Shown here: piece after piece, positions 55,665 through 63,895 of the stretch
Position numbering within the stretch: position 1 is the stretch's first letter
How the letters are laid out: each line of letters begins with the position of its first letter
From: Siminovitchia sp047228825
Lineage (GTDB): Bacteria > Bacillota > Bacilli > Bacillales > Bacillaceae_C
Assembly (NCBI RefSeq): GCF_047228825.1
Contig: NZ_JBFEGN010000002.1
Location: forward strand, 62,001 to 126,000
Direction of reading: 5' to 3'
DNA length: 64,000 bases
Made by a program: the position numbers and the translations under genes
The notes under the pieces: model-generated
The model's input: the letters and a program-made list of their open reading frames with translations, nothing else
Database searches by the model: none
What the model was told of the DNA's origin: nothing

Positions 55665-56623
55665 GAGAGAATAAGAAATGAGAAATAAGAAATATGACTT
55701 CAAATTCTTTTGTAGGGGGCAGGTAGGGCTTTAAAGGGTTATTTATCATAATATTATTTAAAGTGCCTATATAAAGATTCTAGAGCGTCTGGAGTAGGTT
55801 TTTGAAGCAAAAGAGTCGACTTCGAGTTGAAAAATGGTATCGAAAGGAACGAAATATTAAATCGAGTGATGATAAGGATTATTGGTGTACGCTGAATGAG
55901 AAAACGTTGATGAGATAAGGAATGTTTTGAGTTAAGGAAACAGGAAAATTAGTATACTACATTTCAAATAGTAAAAATGAATCGAGACAATGGATATTTT
56001 ATAAGGGTTTTGAGATCATTATGAGGGGGAAATTGGTGGATTTGAAGAAATTTTAGGAAAATGTGAATGGGGGAGAATGCATATTCTATAAGGATTGTCT
56101 CGAAGAGTGTCGAGACGGAAAACGAGATAAAAATAGGGGAAATCGAGTCGGAAAAATTGAGAGTGTGTGAATGTAGGTGGTCTCCGATTAAGCGAAAATA
56201 TTTGCATCCATTTATTGGAAAATAGCCCCCGTTTTATGTAAATAATAGTGTGTAAAAACGGTATTATAATAGGCATTATATAACCATTTTTTACATAAAC
56301 GTTTATATAAATTGTAAGAAAATTAAAATACTGAAACAATGAATCTTGAAAAACGATATATTTTTTCATAAAGTCGGAAAAATCGGAGTATAACAGGCGC
56401 CGGTTTCGTCAAGACTTCACCCATTATCATGATTCATTTTCCCAATTTCCTATATTCCCATACCACTTTCATCCACTTTCACAAAAGTATAAATCCTTTC
56501 ATTTCCATTCCATTTCCCATTTCCCACAAATGAAAATATAATTTCCCTAAAATGCAAAATGTAAAAATATGAAACGCCAAAGCAAGAAACGTATTCATGC
56601 ACTGGAAACTATTCATTTCCCCA
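55665..56623. other. Long gene-free stretch with a composition switch
   Basis: About 1 kb without a credible gene. Up to ~56.38 kb the plus strand is purine-rich and full of TCGAG/CGAG words, including the inverted repeat GTCTCGA / TCGAGAC at 56097-56116. After ~56.40 kb it becomes pyrimidine-rich with repeats of TTTCCC/CCATTTCC. GGCGCC marks the switch. Candidate untranslated regions of convergent transcripts or a partition/replication site. Confidence 0.5.
56097..56116. repeat. 7-bp perfect inverted repeat with CG-rich arms
   Basis: GTCTCGA-N6-TCGAGAC. Related half-sites AATCGAG, TCGAGT and CTTCGAG recur within 300 bp on either side. A ParB-like protein is encoded 2-3 kb upstream. Confidence 0.55.
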
Positions 56624-56653
56624 TAAAAAAAGAATAGCTTTTCAGCTACCCTT
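56624..56653 (-). terminator. Terminator of a small minus-strand unit
   Basis: GGGTAGCT / AGCTATTC stem with G-U pairs, 6-nt loop, then TTTTTTTAT on the minus strand. Confidence 0.65.
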
Positions 56654-56689
56654 TTTCAAAGCATACATCATTTCTACTTCTCCATACTC

Positions 56690-56828
56690 ATTTAATCTCA
56701 CAGCCTACTTCTATCCAAAGATAACTGCATCCATGGCATTCCGCTTGCCATATTTGCCTATCTTCATCAATCAGATAGGCGGTTACAATTTCATAGCAAT
56801 TTTCACATTTAACTTGTTTCTCTCTCAT
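56690..56828 (-). pseudogene. Small zinc-ribbon gene with a broken start
   Basis: From 56815 down to the TGA at 56690 the minus strand reads VKCENCYEIVT...WQAECHGCSY..., a clear two-CxxC zinc ribbon of about 40 residues. GAAAGGA and an ATG at 56828 precede it, but the ATG frame stops after five codons. One GA unit missing from ATGAGAGA would explain it, restoring MREKQ. A deletion in the GA repeat is therefore likely. Confidence 0.5.
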
Positions 56829-56887
56829 TCAAATCAATCCTTTCATTTTTATTTTAGATGGGGGGGGATCGGCTCCATCCCGAGTTT

Positions 56888-57172
56888 TTATCTTATCGGA
56901 CAAGGAAGGTAGCTTGCCCATGTGACATTGACATCACCACGTGAATCAACACTAATGTCCACATCATCCCGCAGTTCGACGTAACAAGCAGGGGAATCTT
57001 CATACACGGTTGTGCTTCCAGGAACAGGTTGGCGCTGATATGTGTATGTATACGATTCACCATCCCTGTTTTCTATATAATGTACTGAATAGTAGCTATG
57101 TTCGGGCAACTCATATACTTTCACACCATCAACGATTTCAACATTTTTCATCTTCATCATCATCCTTTTCAT
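56888..57172 (-). CDS. Small early protein
   Basis: Up to 94 aa; several Met codons at the start, of which the ATG around residue 6 (MKMKNVEIV) sits best after AAAAGGA. Beta-rich with YSVHYIENRDGESYTYTYQR. It has its own sigma-A-like promoter at 57200-57228. Not recognised. Confidence 0.6.
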   Translation of the reverse strand: MKRMMMKMKNVEIVDGVKVYELPEHSYYSVHYIENRDGESYTYTYQRQPVPGSTTVYEDSPACYVELRDDVDISVDSRGDVNVTWASYLPCPIR

Positions 57173-57199
57173 TTTTATGTAACGTTCAACTTAAATACA

Positions 57200-57228
57200 A
57201 TTATATACCATTATGTTATTTATGTAAA
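57200..57228 (-). promoter_or_regulatory. Sigma-A-like promoter
   Basis: TTTACA, 17-nt spacer, TATAAT on the minus strand, about 28 bp before the first ATG of the 57.1-kb gene. Confidence 0.75.
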
Positions 57229-57527
57229 GCATTTTTATCCTATATTTCACTTATTATACAAAATAAAATAATTATGAATAGTCAAACTATAGATGACTCA
57301 ACACACACATTTCCATATTTGTTAAGCAAAACAAAATCCTCTCAGATCGCTCAGATTGCCCGATATAGCACATTAAGTTATTCATGTGTACTAGCATTCA
57401 AAATTAATTCAAATAAAAAGCATACTATTTTAATAATGTCAAGATATTTATTTTAATATCTTTTATTATTTTTCTTGACAATTCAATATAAGTATGATTT
57501 GGCAGCGGATAGCGATTTGTAAAAAAA
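57229..57527. other. Gap without recognised content
   Basis: About 300 bp of AT-rich sequence between the 57.2-kb promoter and the next operon terminator. No gene, no clear repeat. Confidence 0.4.
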
Positions 57528-57558
57528 TGCAAACAAAAAAGCGACTATAAAAGTCGCT
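57528..57558 (-). terminator. Terminator of the 57.6-58.9 kb operon
   Basis: Perfect stem AGCGACT / AGTCGCT, 5-nt loop, then TTTTTTG on the minus strand; overlaps the end of the last gene. Confidence 0.85.
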
Positions 57559-57767
57559 CATGAATCCTCTATGCTATCATCATAATATTTGACACTGTAA
57601 TCTATCCAATTGACCATATCGCAAACCACATCACTAAAACTATGATCAAAAGGATAGTGGTTTCCTGCGATACAGTCAAACCATTCCTTTTCGTTCATTT
57701 CCAAGCTCTCATTCACATCCAACAATAATTTTTTTAGCTGAATCATTTTATCTCTTGTCTCATCCAT
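57558..57767 (-). CDS. Small acidic early protein
   Basis: 69 aa, ATG overlapping the upstream stop by 8 bp, hence coupled. Acidic, helical (KLLLDVNESLEMNEKEW...DMVNWIDYSVKYYDDS). Not recognised. Confidence 0.65.
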   Translation of the reverse strand: MDETRDKMIQLKKLLLDVNESLEMNEKEWFDCIAGNHYPFDHSFSDVVCDMVNWIDYSVKYYDDSIEDS

Positions 57768-58038
57768 TGTGTATTTCCTCCTCTATATAGATCCTGCTTA
57801 AATCAAAATATAAGCCATTTTCAGTACAATAAAAGTCTTCTCTTTCCTCTTCATTGTAATCATGATATAAACCAACATATCCATTTTCTAGAAAATATTC
57901 TGCCAACACATCTAATGCATATTGCTCACACGTTGCCCACACATCAAAAGTTGGATTAATTGCATTTGATATTGCAAGTGTAATTCTGTGTAGCTTATCA
58001 TCGTTGTAATATTTTTCATTCACTTTTTCTATTTTCAT
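57760..58038 (-). CDS. Small acidic early protein
   Basis: 92 aa, ATG after GGGAGATGATATAGA. Helical with EQYALDVLAEYFLENGYVG and a Tyr/Asp/Glu-rich end; strongly acidic. Such acidic early proteins sometimes mimic DNA; there is no direct evidence here. Confidence 0.65.
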   Translation of the reverse strand: MKIEKVNEKYYNDDKLHRITLAISNAINPTFDVWATCEQYALDVLAEYFLENGYVGLYHDYNEEEREDFYCTENGLYFDLSRIYIEEEIHNG

Positions 58039-58077
58039 TCTATATCATCTCCCTTTATGTTTCTAGTTTGCTTTTGC

Positions 58078-58494
58078 CTACCATCTGTAAGCAAACAAAT
58101 CATTGTCAAGCTCTATTTCTTCGCCGTCATAATATGCCAAAAAATGACCCGCGCCGTCACATTCAACCGCTTTTTCAACAAATTTTTTTAGTCCACATGT
58201 TTTTTCAATTAATTTCAAAACCGCATCGTTGGCAGATTCACATTTTTCTGCCAACATTTCAAAAATTTCTTTGTTCAAACCTGTCATATCTTCTAAAAAA
58301 CTCGGATTAAAAGCCCATACGCTATTTTTTATTTCTTTTTGTAAAGCTTCCTGTTTTTCATCCTCATTATAGATGCGATACTCTATTCCGTCGGCTGAAA
58401 AAATATGCCCGTATTCATGATTCACATTTTTAGTATTTTCGCCTATATATTCTGCAATTGCTTTTATTTTCATTTCAATTTTTTCATTTTCCAT
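58078..58494 (-). CDS. Conserved phage protein with GHFLAYYDGEE motif
   Basis: 138 aa from the ATG at 58494, 8 nt after GGAGG; an in-frame TTG at 58509 overlaps that site. The ending AGHFLAYYDGEEIELDND..AYRW is a pattern I have seen in small proteins of many phages and plasmids, of unknown role. Confidence 0.7.
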   Translation of the reverse strand: MENEKIEMKIKAIAEYIGENTKNVNHEYGHIFSADGIEYRIYNEDEKQEALQKEIKNSVWAFNPSFLEDMTGLNKEIFEMLAEKCESANDAVLKLIEKTCGLKKFVEKAVECDGAGHFLAYYDGEEIELDNDLFAYRW

Positions 58495-58516
58495 TTTCTG
58501 TGCCTCCAATATTATA

Positions 58517-58696
58517 TTAAATTATTTTTATCCCTTTCAAAACTTCTTTTCCTACCCGATAAGTTATTTCCTTATCACTTATCACCTGCCTTTCCTGTAT
58601 TTTTCCTCTTTCCATTTCAATCCATTTTTCTACGTGCTTCCAGTAACTACAGATATAAATAATTTTTCCGCAGGCGTATACATAAATCAGATTCAT
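58517..58696 (-). CDS. Small basic early protein
   Basis: 59 aa, ATG overlapping the upstream stop (ATGA at 58693-58696), so translation is coupled. YVYACGKIIYICSYW then a basic helix. Not recognised. Confidence 0.6.
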   Translation of the reverse strand: MNLIYVYACGKIIYICSYWKHVEKWIEMERGKIQERQVISDKEITYRVGKEVLKGIKII

Positions 58697-58941
58697 TTTA
58701 CGATCATGGCAGTAGCTGTCCAATATCCGCCATATTTCCCCATTTCCATTTTTATTCTCAATCCTTCTTGCTCAAAACGAGCAAAAAGGGATAAAAAAGA
58801 ATCAATATATTGGGCATAGTATCTTTTCGATGCAATATAATCACAAAAAACAATTTTATGTCCATTCAGCAAGTCATATGCCATACTTTTTTGGACATGA
58901 CCGCGGGCAACTTTTTCAATTGTCATTTCATTCATTTTCAT
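58693..58941 (-). CDS. Small early protein
   Basis: 82 aa from the ATG at 58941 after AGGGGGAATTAAA; the upstream in-frame ATG lacks a site. Contains IEKVARGHVQKSMAYDLLNG and the strand-rich IVFCDYIASKRYYAQYI. First gene of the unit. Not recognised. Confidence 0.65.
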   Translation of the reverse strand: MKMNEMTIEKVARGHVQKSMAYDLLNGHKIVFCDYIASKRYYAQYIDSFLSLFARFEQEGLRIKMEMGKYGGYWTATAMIVK

Positions 58942-58971
58942 TTTAATTCCCCCTATCAATTGATTAATCAT

Positions 58972-59001
58972 AGTATAACATTAAGTTACTCATGAAGTCA
59001 A
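58972..59001 (-). promoter_or_regulatory. Sigma-A-like promoter of the early minus-strand unit
   Basis: TTGACT, 18-nt spacer, TATACT on the minus strand, about 30 bp before the first gene. Confidence 0.7.
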
Positions 59002-59362
59002 TGACAAATATGTTACATAAGTGTTACAAAAAGTGAATTGTTTGTAATAAATTAGCCAATAAATGTAAATCAAATCGCTTCCTATAAATACACGCGCGCA
59101 CGCGTTTATCATAATTTGATAAAAAAGTCAATAGAAAAACTGAAAATCAGAAAAGTAAAAAAATATTTGATAATTGGATTTGATAAAACATGCTGCCGGC
59201 CATCGAATGCCGTATGCCGTAGATGGTCGCTATACTAACAGCAAACGGAGAATATCACGGGCAGCTTTTGATCATGCACGCCAGCAGGGAAAGACGTATA
59301 CTAACAGAAAAATAAAATTATCACTGAAACCAAAAAATATATATTATTTTATGTTATTATTG
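59002..59362. other. Divergent gap
   Basis: Between the minus-strand early unit and the plus-strand small-gene array. Has CACGCGCGCACGCGTT at 59090-59106, an alternating purine-pyrimidine stretch unusual in this AT-rich DNA, and the words TATACTAACAG(C/A)AAA twice (59231 and 59298). Confidence 0.45.
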
Positions 59363-59392
59363 TTGACAAGCAAAAAGTGGTGTGATAATCTA
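59363..59392 (+). promoter_or_regulatory. Strong early promoter
   Basis: Consensus TTGACA and GTGATAAT with a TG extension (spacer 15-16). It lies about 50 bp upstream of the small membrane peptide gene. Confidence 0.6.
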
Positions 59393-59442
59393 TATTTAAG
59401 ATCAAAAGTAACATAATAAAATATATAGAAAGGAATGATCAA

Positions 59443-59541
59443 ATGATCCAAAAAATCATTGAAAGACATGGATTCACAATACTGTTTATGCTCATTACAT
59501 TTGCATTGCTTTTATTTTATATAAACAGCATTGTTGAATAA
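59443..59541 (+). CDS. 32-aa single-span membrane peptide
   Basis: ATG after GAAAGGAATGATCAA. MIQKIIERHG then a 20-residue hydrophobic span (FTILFMLITFALLLFYI) and NSIVE end. Its size and layout are like type I toxin or lysis-tuning peptides, but also like many phage membrane microproteins. Promoter just upstream. Confidence 0.7.
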   Translation: MIQKIIERHGFTILFMLITFALLLFYINSIVE

Positions 59542-59560
59542 AAATTTTATGAATAACTTA

Positions 59561-59589
59561 TTGACATATTATTTAAAATGCATTATGAT
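59561..59589 (+). promoter_or_regulatory. Sigma-A-like promoter
   Basis: TTGACA, 17-nt spacer, TATGAT, 105 bp before the 59.7-kb gene. Confidence 0.75.
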
Positions 59590-59693
59590 CTATTTAAGCT
59601 CAAAAAAACTGAATTGATCCCTTGCTACTGTATCAAAGTTATTGCTTGGGTATGGATGGAAGGGATTAATTCCGGGAAAAAGGGGAATGAGTA

Positions 59694-59906
59694 ATGGAAA
59701 AAGTAAAAGATGTTTTTGTTTACAATTTGTTAACAGGTGAAGAAAGATGGTATTCATGTGACGCAATAACGGCAGTCAAACAAGCCTATGCTGAGGAAAA
59801 TGGTCTTGGTGCACAATTTGCGGTTACACTAGGAAAAATGGATTTGCCAATATTAAAAGGAAAAGACGCCGTTTTTTGTGGGGATTGGGGAGCAAGGATT
59901 AGGTAA
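59694..59906 (+). CDS. Small early protein
   Basis: 70 aa, ATG after AAAGGGGAATGAGTA. KDVFVYNLLTGEERWYSCDAIT... with an end CGDWGARIR; a pattern seen in small phage proteins of unknown role. Confidence 0.7.
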   Translation: MEKVKDVFVYNLLTGEERWYSCDAITAVKQAYAEENGLGAQFAVTLGKMDLPILKGKDAVFCGDWGARIR

Positions 59907-60011
59907 AAAATTAAATTAAAAATAACATAAAATAATATAAAAAAACACTTGATATGAATAACATAGTGTTATAAACTGGTTATAGAACTTGAAAGGAGTG
60001 AATAAAATCGT

Positions 60012-60146
60012 ATAACCATAGTAATCGGCAAAGAGGATTACAAAAACAAATTAAAACAATACGGACAAAAAGGATGGGAAACTATGCAAATTGATCCAGT
60101 TTGGTCGGACAGTACAAAGTTATTAGTGGACTTAAAAAGATTATAA
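60012..60146 (+). pseudogene. Small ORF lacking a normal start
   Basis: 44 sense codons starting ATA (ITIVIGKEDYKNKLKQYG...LLVDLKRL), coding-like, with GAAAGGAG 13 nt upstream. No ATG, GTG or TTG lies at the beginning. The GTG after the ribosome binding site is out of frame and stops after five codons. An ATG-to-ATA change or a 2-nt indel probably disabled it, unless ATA is used as a start. Confidence 0.45.
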
Positions 60147-60196
60147 CAAGCCGTTGCATATATCACTGGAAAAATAAATTTAAAGGAGCATTGAAA

Positions 60197-60520
60197 ATGA
60201 CTAAACAAACGCCATTGTTTTTAAAGGGGAACGATCTAATGGTAAATACTCCAAACGGAAATTACACATTACACAAATTTAAAACTTTTTCAGAAGCTTT
60301 AAATTCCTTGGATATGCCAATATTAGTTATAACCGAAAACGTAGGAGAGAATAAAGTAAAAATTTGGGATAACACAAAAAATAAATACATTACCAGGAAA
60401 ATAGGAGGAAGTGTATACGTTGACAAGTGTTATTTCACATATAACGGGAAAAAGTACAGGTTAGGTAGACCAAATAATCAGACAGGAAACGGGATAGAAA
60501 AAGGTTATTGGATAGTTTGA
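60197..60520 (+). CDS. Small early protein
   Basis: 107 aa from the ATG at 60197 (AAAGGAGCATTGAAA); longer frame has no site. Strand-rich with NKVKIWDNTKNKYITRKIGGSVY and YNGKKYRLGRPNN. Not recognised. Confidence 0.7.
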   Translation: MTKQTPLFLKGNDLMVNTPNGNYTLHKFKTFSEALNSLDMPILVITENVGENKVKIWDNTKNKYITRKIGGSVYVDKCYFTYNGKKYRLGRPNNQTGNGIEKGYWIV

Positions 60521-60606
60521 ACTCTTCAAAATGTCTTAACACGTAGCCCGAAATATCACCAAGGAATTTCATAAAACTATAATTTTATTCAAAAAGGAGA
60601 ATGTAA

Positions 60607-60783
60607 ATGATAAATGAGAGCTTAATAATTAAGCATGGGAAGTCACTAGGTGCTAAAAAAATAAATGTTCTTGAAAAATATGAGGATGGGTCAGCTAAAA
60701 TAATTTTCATATGTGATACTTTCAATATATGTTATAAGGTAAAGGGAAGTTTATTCGATCAAATATATATAGATTACATTTAA
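60607..60783 (+). CDS. Small early protein
   Basis: 58 aa, ATG after AAAAAGGAGAATGTAA. MINESLIIKHGKSLGAKKIN and FDQIYIDYI end. Not recognised. Confidence 0.65.
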   Translation: MINESLIIKHGKSLGAKKINVLEKYEDGSAKIIFICDTFNICYKVKGSLFDQIYIDYI

Positions 60784-60833
60784 AAATAATTTAAGATAAA
60801 AACAACATTTCAATTAGAAAAGGAGAATGTAAG

Positions 60834-61064
60834 ATGTATGATATGATTATTAAAATTAAAAACGAAAATCCTAAAGTAAGATTTTTAACTTCAAAAGGTT
60901 GGAGATCGCCAAAAGAAGTGTGGATTGACACAGAATATGGACATAAAGACATGACAAGAAAGGGTGTTATTGCACATAGAGAAAGACTAATTAGATTGGG
61001 TATTGAGCCAGATATGACAGAGGAAGAAGCAAGGGAACATATATTAAAAAGTAAGGCTAATTAA
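60834..61064 (+). CDS. Small early protein
   Basis: 76 aa, ATG after AAAAGGAGAATGTAAG. Basic with RFLTSKGWRSPKEVWIDTEYG and IAHRERLIRLGIEPD. Not recognised. Confidence 0.65.
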   Translation: MYDMIIKIKNENPKVRFLTSKGWRSPKEVWIDTEYGHKDMTRKGVIAHRERLIRLGIEPDMTEEEAREHILKSKAN

Positions 61065-61110
61065 AAGCGTGATATAAACTCAATAGCTTATTGAAAGGGA
61101 GAATGAAAAA

Positions 61111-61353
61111 ATGGAGAAATTAATATTAAATTTTAGAGAGGAAAAATTTAACTATCAGTTGTTAAGTAGATTGAAATCAGATTGTGAATATTATTTAGGC
61201 AATGGGAATAGAAATAAAAAACATCTATGGGCCGAAGATGAAAGGGATCATATTAATGAAATGAAAAAACTATATAATTCTTTTGATGATAATAAAAAAC
61301 CGGAATGGCTTACATGGAATGATATTCTAAACTATGAAATAAAAATGATTTAA
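61111..61353 (+). CDS. Small early protein
   Basis: 80 aa, ATG after AAAGGGAGAATGAAAAA. Helical with WAEDERDHINEMKKLYNSF. Not recognised. Confidence 0.65.
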   Translation: MEKLILNFREEKFNYQLLSRLKSDCEYYLGNGNRNKKHLWAEDERDHINEMKKLYNSFDDNKKPEWLTWNDILNYEIKMI

Positions 61354-61363
61354 TTTTAACTTA

Positions 61364-61467
61364 TCATAAGCTGGCAGGGATAGCCTTAACAGATTAATAA
61401 ATATATCGCTGCCGGAAATATTAAGTTAAAACAAAAAATAAATTAATAAAAAGGAGAATGTCAAATG
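61364..61467 (+). repeat. Spacer repeat, copy 1
   Basis: 104 bp from TCATAAGCTGGCAG to the next ATG, about 80% identical to 61811-61914. Pairs CTGGCAGSGATA with TATCGCTRCCGG to form a hairpin, then a constant AAGTTAAAACAAAAA leader ending in AAAAGGAGAAT. Confidence 0.85.
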
Positions 61468-61713
61468 ACTGTAGAACAGTATAATGAACTTATTAATGAA
61501 TTGAACTTTTATGATAATAGTATAGGTGTTAATCAAATAACTTTAAAAGATCATGAAACAATAAAAGATATTTTGACAGAATTTAATTATATTCCTATTG
61601 GCCATTATGAGACAATAAACAGCGAAGGCTTTAAATTTAAAGATGATAAAGAAACATATTCAATACAAGAAAACAAAGGGAAATTAGATATTTATAAATT
61701 AATTGAATTGTAA
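61465..61713 (+). CDS. Small early protein
   Basis: 82 aa, ATG after AAAAAGGAGAATGTCAA. TVEQYNELINELNFYDNSIG and a beta-rich end. Follows spacer repeat 1. Not recognised. Confidence 0.65.
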   Translation: MTVEQYNELINELNFYDNSIGVNQITLKDHETIKDILTEFNYIPIGHYETINSEGFKFKDDKETYSIQENKGKLDIYKLIEL

Positions 61714-61729
61714 TTAAGGATGTTATTCA

Positions 61730-61816
61730 ATGGATAACAAAAATTATACAATTGAATGGAATGCTAGGGGAATGGATTTTAATTATAACGGAAGTATTGA
61801 CGTTTGGGCTTCATAA
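61730..61816 (+). CDS. 28-aa ORF
   Basis: ATG after AAGGATGTTATTCA. MDNKNYTIEWNARGMDFN, ends DVWAS. Its stop codon lies inside the start of spacer repeat 2, so it may be the truncated end of a gene displaced by the repeat. Confidence 0.5.
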   Translation: MDNKNYTIEWNARGMDFNYNGSIDVWAS

Positions 61817-61914
61817 GCTGGCAGCGATAATCTATAACAGATTAGAAAATATATCGCTACCGGAAATGTCAAGTTAAAACAAAAATAAATTAATAAAAGG
61901 AGAATAAAAAAATG
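61811..61914 (+). repeat. Spacer repeat, copy 2
   Basis: Same 104-bp layout as 61364-61467, with matched changes in the hairpin arms. Confidence 0.85.
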
Positions 61915-62064
61915 ATTATAAAGGTTATAAGTGTAAAAATTGACGATTATTACATTATCAATACTGAAAAGGATATGTCAAAAGATTATGAGCAAACATT
62001 TTTAAACAGCTTAAAGCGCAATAAAAAAGCTGGATTAGTGGATTATGAAATATTAGCAAATTAA
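61912..62064 (+). CDS. 50-aa early protein
   Basis: ATG after AAAAGGAGAATAAAAAA. MIIKVISVKIDDYYIINTEK, then a helix and LVDYEILAN. Not recognised. Confidence 0.65.
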   Translation: MIIKVISVKIDDYYIINTEKDMSKDYEQTFLNSLKRNKKAGLVDYEILAN

Positions 62065-62102
62065 GATAAAAACGATATTTTATTAAAAAGGAGTACTTAA
62101 GA

Positions 62103-62336
62103 ATGGATAGAATCAATCAATATACCAAAGAAGTAGAAAGAAAAATCCATCGCTTGGAAAAGGAATTGCAACAAATTAGTGAGGACTTAACAAGGCGAAT
62201 AGATGGGGATCATCGTACAATTATGAGTCATGGCCTTGCAAGGGACGCAGAAAAAATAACTGTCATCCATGCTAAATTAGAGGAATTGTATGATATGAGA
62301 GATACTTTATATTCGATTTTTGAAAGTGTCGATTAA
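62103..62336 (+). CDS. Small coiled-coil early protein
   Basis: 77 aa, ATG after AAAAAGGAGTACTTAAG. Long helix RKIHRLEKELQQISEDLTRR. Not recognised. Confidence 0.65.
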   Translation: MDRINQYTKEVERKIHRLEKELQQISEDLTRRIDGDHRTIMSHGLARDAEKITVIHAKLEELYDMRDTLYSIFESVD

Positions 62337-62344
62337 CAGATAAG

Positions 62345-62376
62345 TTGTCATAGCAACTATATAAAAATGGTATAAT
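62345..62376 (+). promoter_or_regulatory. Extended -10 promoter candidate
   Basis: TGGTATAAT with TTGTCA 20 nt before the -10; spacing is long, but the TGn extension can compensate. Confidence 0.45.
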
Positions 62377-62416
62377 CAAATTATAAAATTTTCTAATTAT
62401 AAGGAGGAAGTAAAAA

Positions 62417-62722
62417 ATGAACATGGAAACACTTGATCAAGCAATTAAGGATTTTAACGAATGGGATCGGGCAGCATGGCTTTATTATAACGAGAAGGAG
62501 GACTATTTTAACACGGAAGCTTTTCCAAATGATATTAGCATGACAGAAACATTTTTGAATGATGATTGTTTTGTAATTTTAAGCAAGTCAGAGAGAGAAA
62601 ATAAACAAATAGGCAAAGTTAGAAAACAATATATTATTGATTTTGTAAATATGGTTAACGATGGATGGGAGCCATTCCAGGCAGAATATAAGCTTTTAGA
62701 CAAATACCATCATGTTATATAA
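62417..62722 (+). CDS. Small acidic early protein
   Basis: 101 aa, ATG after AAGGAGGAAGTAAAAA. Acidic, many aromatic residues (WDRAAWLYYNEKEDYF). Not recognised. Confidence 0.7.
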   Translation: MNMETLDQAIKDFNEWDRAAWLYYNEKEDYFNTEAFPNDISMTETFLNDDCFVILSKSERENKQIGKVRKQYIIDFVNMVNDGWEPFQAEYKLLDKYHHVI

Positions 62723-62822
62723 AGTCAACCATGTGACTATAAATAGGCCATTAAGCATGGAGCGTTGCCGGATTCTTCCGGCAGGTTGGCAATAACAAAA
62801 TAACCTATAAGGAGTGTTAATA

Positions 62823-63080
62823 ATGCTTTATCATACTCACAGAGACCAAAATACCATGTTACAATCTTTAAAAGATCAATACAAGGATACATTTATCAAT
62901 ATTCGTTTTTCACACAATGAGGACATGTCACGCTATTATACGGCTGATTGTGTCCATAACAGCCGCGAGAATGTCTTGCTCAAAGTATCATATGAAGAAT
63001 ACGATTCATTTCTTAAAACTCACATATCAAATGTTTCTTACCAGTCTACACATGTCAAAGATGAATTTATTTCCATATAA
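62823..63080 (+). CDS. Small early protein
   Basis: 85 aa from the ATG at 62823, 8 nt after AAGGAG; a GTG at 62814 overlaps that site. YHTHRDQNTMLQSLKDQYKD then a strand-rich part. Preceded by a TTGCCGG-type hairpin. Confidence 0.65.
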   Translation: MLYHTHRDQNTMLQSLKDQYKDTFINIRFSHNEDMSRYYTADCVHNSRENVLLKVSYEEYDSFLKTHISNVSYQSTHVKDEFISI

Positions 63081-63133
63081 CAGAAATAAAATATTATCGC
63101 TAACCAAATTAAAACGAAAAGGAATGATTTAAA

Positions 63134-63403
63134 ATGAAAATTGAAAAACACAATCCATATTACAAATTGGTATCTGCTCATATTGACGATGGACAAAAAC
63201 ATATAGAATTAGTCTATGGTATTTCAAATGAGGGGAAAAATGAAGGTATGGAAGCATATTACTATAGAGATAATGAAATAGACCATTACAGGTCATATAG
63301 ATGGCTAGATGGAAATATACCACAAAAATTTAATGAATGGTATATTGCACTACGTGAAAATGTAAAGCACTGTCCAAACGGCCACAAATTAGAAATAAAT
63401 TAA
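63134..63403 (+). CDS. Small early protein
   Basis: 89 aa, ATG after AAAAGGAATGATTTAAA. IEKHNPYYKLVSAHIDDGQK and a CPNGHKLEIN end. Not recognised. Confidence 0.7.
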   Translation: MKIEKHNPYYKLVSAHIDDGQKHIELVYGISNEGKNEGMEAYYYRDNEIDHYRSYRWLDGNIPQKFNEWYIALRENVKHCPNGHKLEIN

Positions 63404-63417
63404 AAGGAGCAAACATA

Positions 63418-63615
63418 ATGGAAAAGATCAATCAATTAAAACAAATTGTAAAGAGTCACTCATTCCAGGAAATAGAAGGCATGATTGTAGACGTACAAAC
63501 GGCTAACATAATTTTACAAGTATATGAAGCAATCAACGAAAAGAACAAAGAAAAATTTATTAATCAAAGCATTGATAAAATGGCCCATATTGCCTGGCAA
63601 CTTGTTATTCGATAA
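63418..63615 (+). CDS. Small early protein
   Basis: 65 aa, ATG after AAAAGGAGCAAACATA. Helical, INQLKQIVKSHSFQEIEGM onwards. Not recognised. Confidence 0.65.
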   Translation: MEKINQLKQIVKSHSFQEIEGMIVDVQTANIILQVYEAINEKNKEKFINQSIDKMAHIAWQLVIR

Positions 63616-63663
63616 GTTTATATAACAGAAGTAAAACAATATCACTAGAAAGGATAGATAAAA

Positions 63664-63861
63664 ATGATTTTAGTCACTAATAAGGAATGGAACGCGATCC
63701 CTAAAGATTATAAAGGAAAATGGACAAGGGACATTAGAGAGAATGGATGGCAGCCGGACTTGCCGGAATCTTATATAGACAAGCGGAATGTAATGTCTGG
63801 TTGTATCAGTGATAAAATGGGAAGCTTATTAACTGAAGATGTGCATTTTAAAATCATATAA
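63664..63861 (+). CDS. Small early protein
   Basis: 65 aa, ATG after GAAAGGATAGATAAAA. VTNKEWNAIPKDYKGKWTRD onwards; the pattern NxVMSGCISDKMGSLLTED resembles small phage proteins of unknown role. Confidence 0.65.
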   Translation: MILVTNKEWNAIPKDYKGKWTRDIRENGWQPDLPESYIDKRNVMSGCISDKMGSLLTEDVHFKII

Positions 63862-63895
63862 CAGAAATAAAATAATATAGCTGGAGGAATGGAAA

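Noticed and set aside
56019..56369. 116-aa minus-strand ORF in the gene-free zone
   Set aside because: No start signal; hydrophobic low-complexity translation is the mirror of purine-rich AT DNA.
59174..59416. 80-aa plus-strand ORF in the divergent gap
   Set aside because: No ribosome binding site, its end overlaps a consensus promoter at 59363-59392, and composition changes along it.
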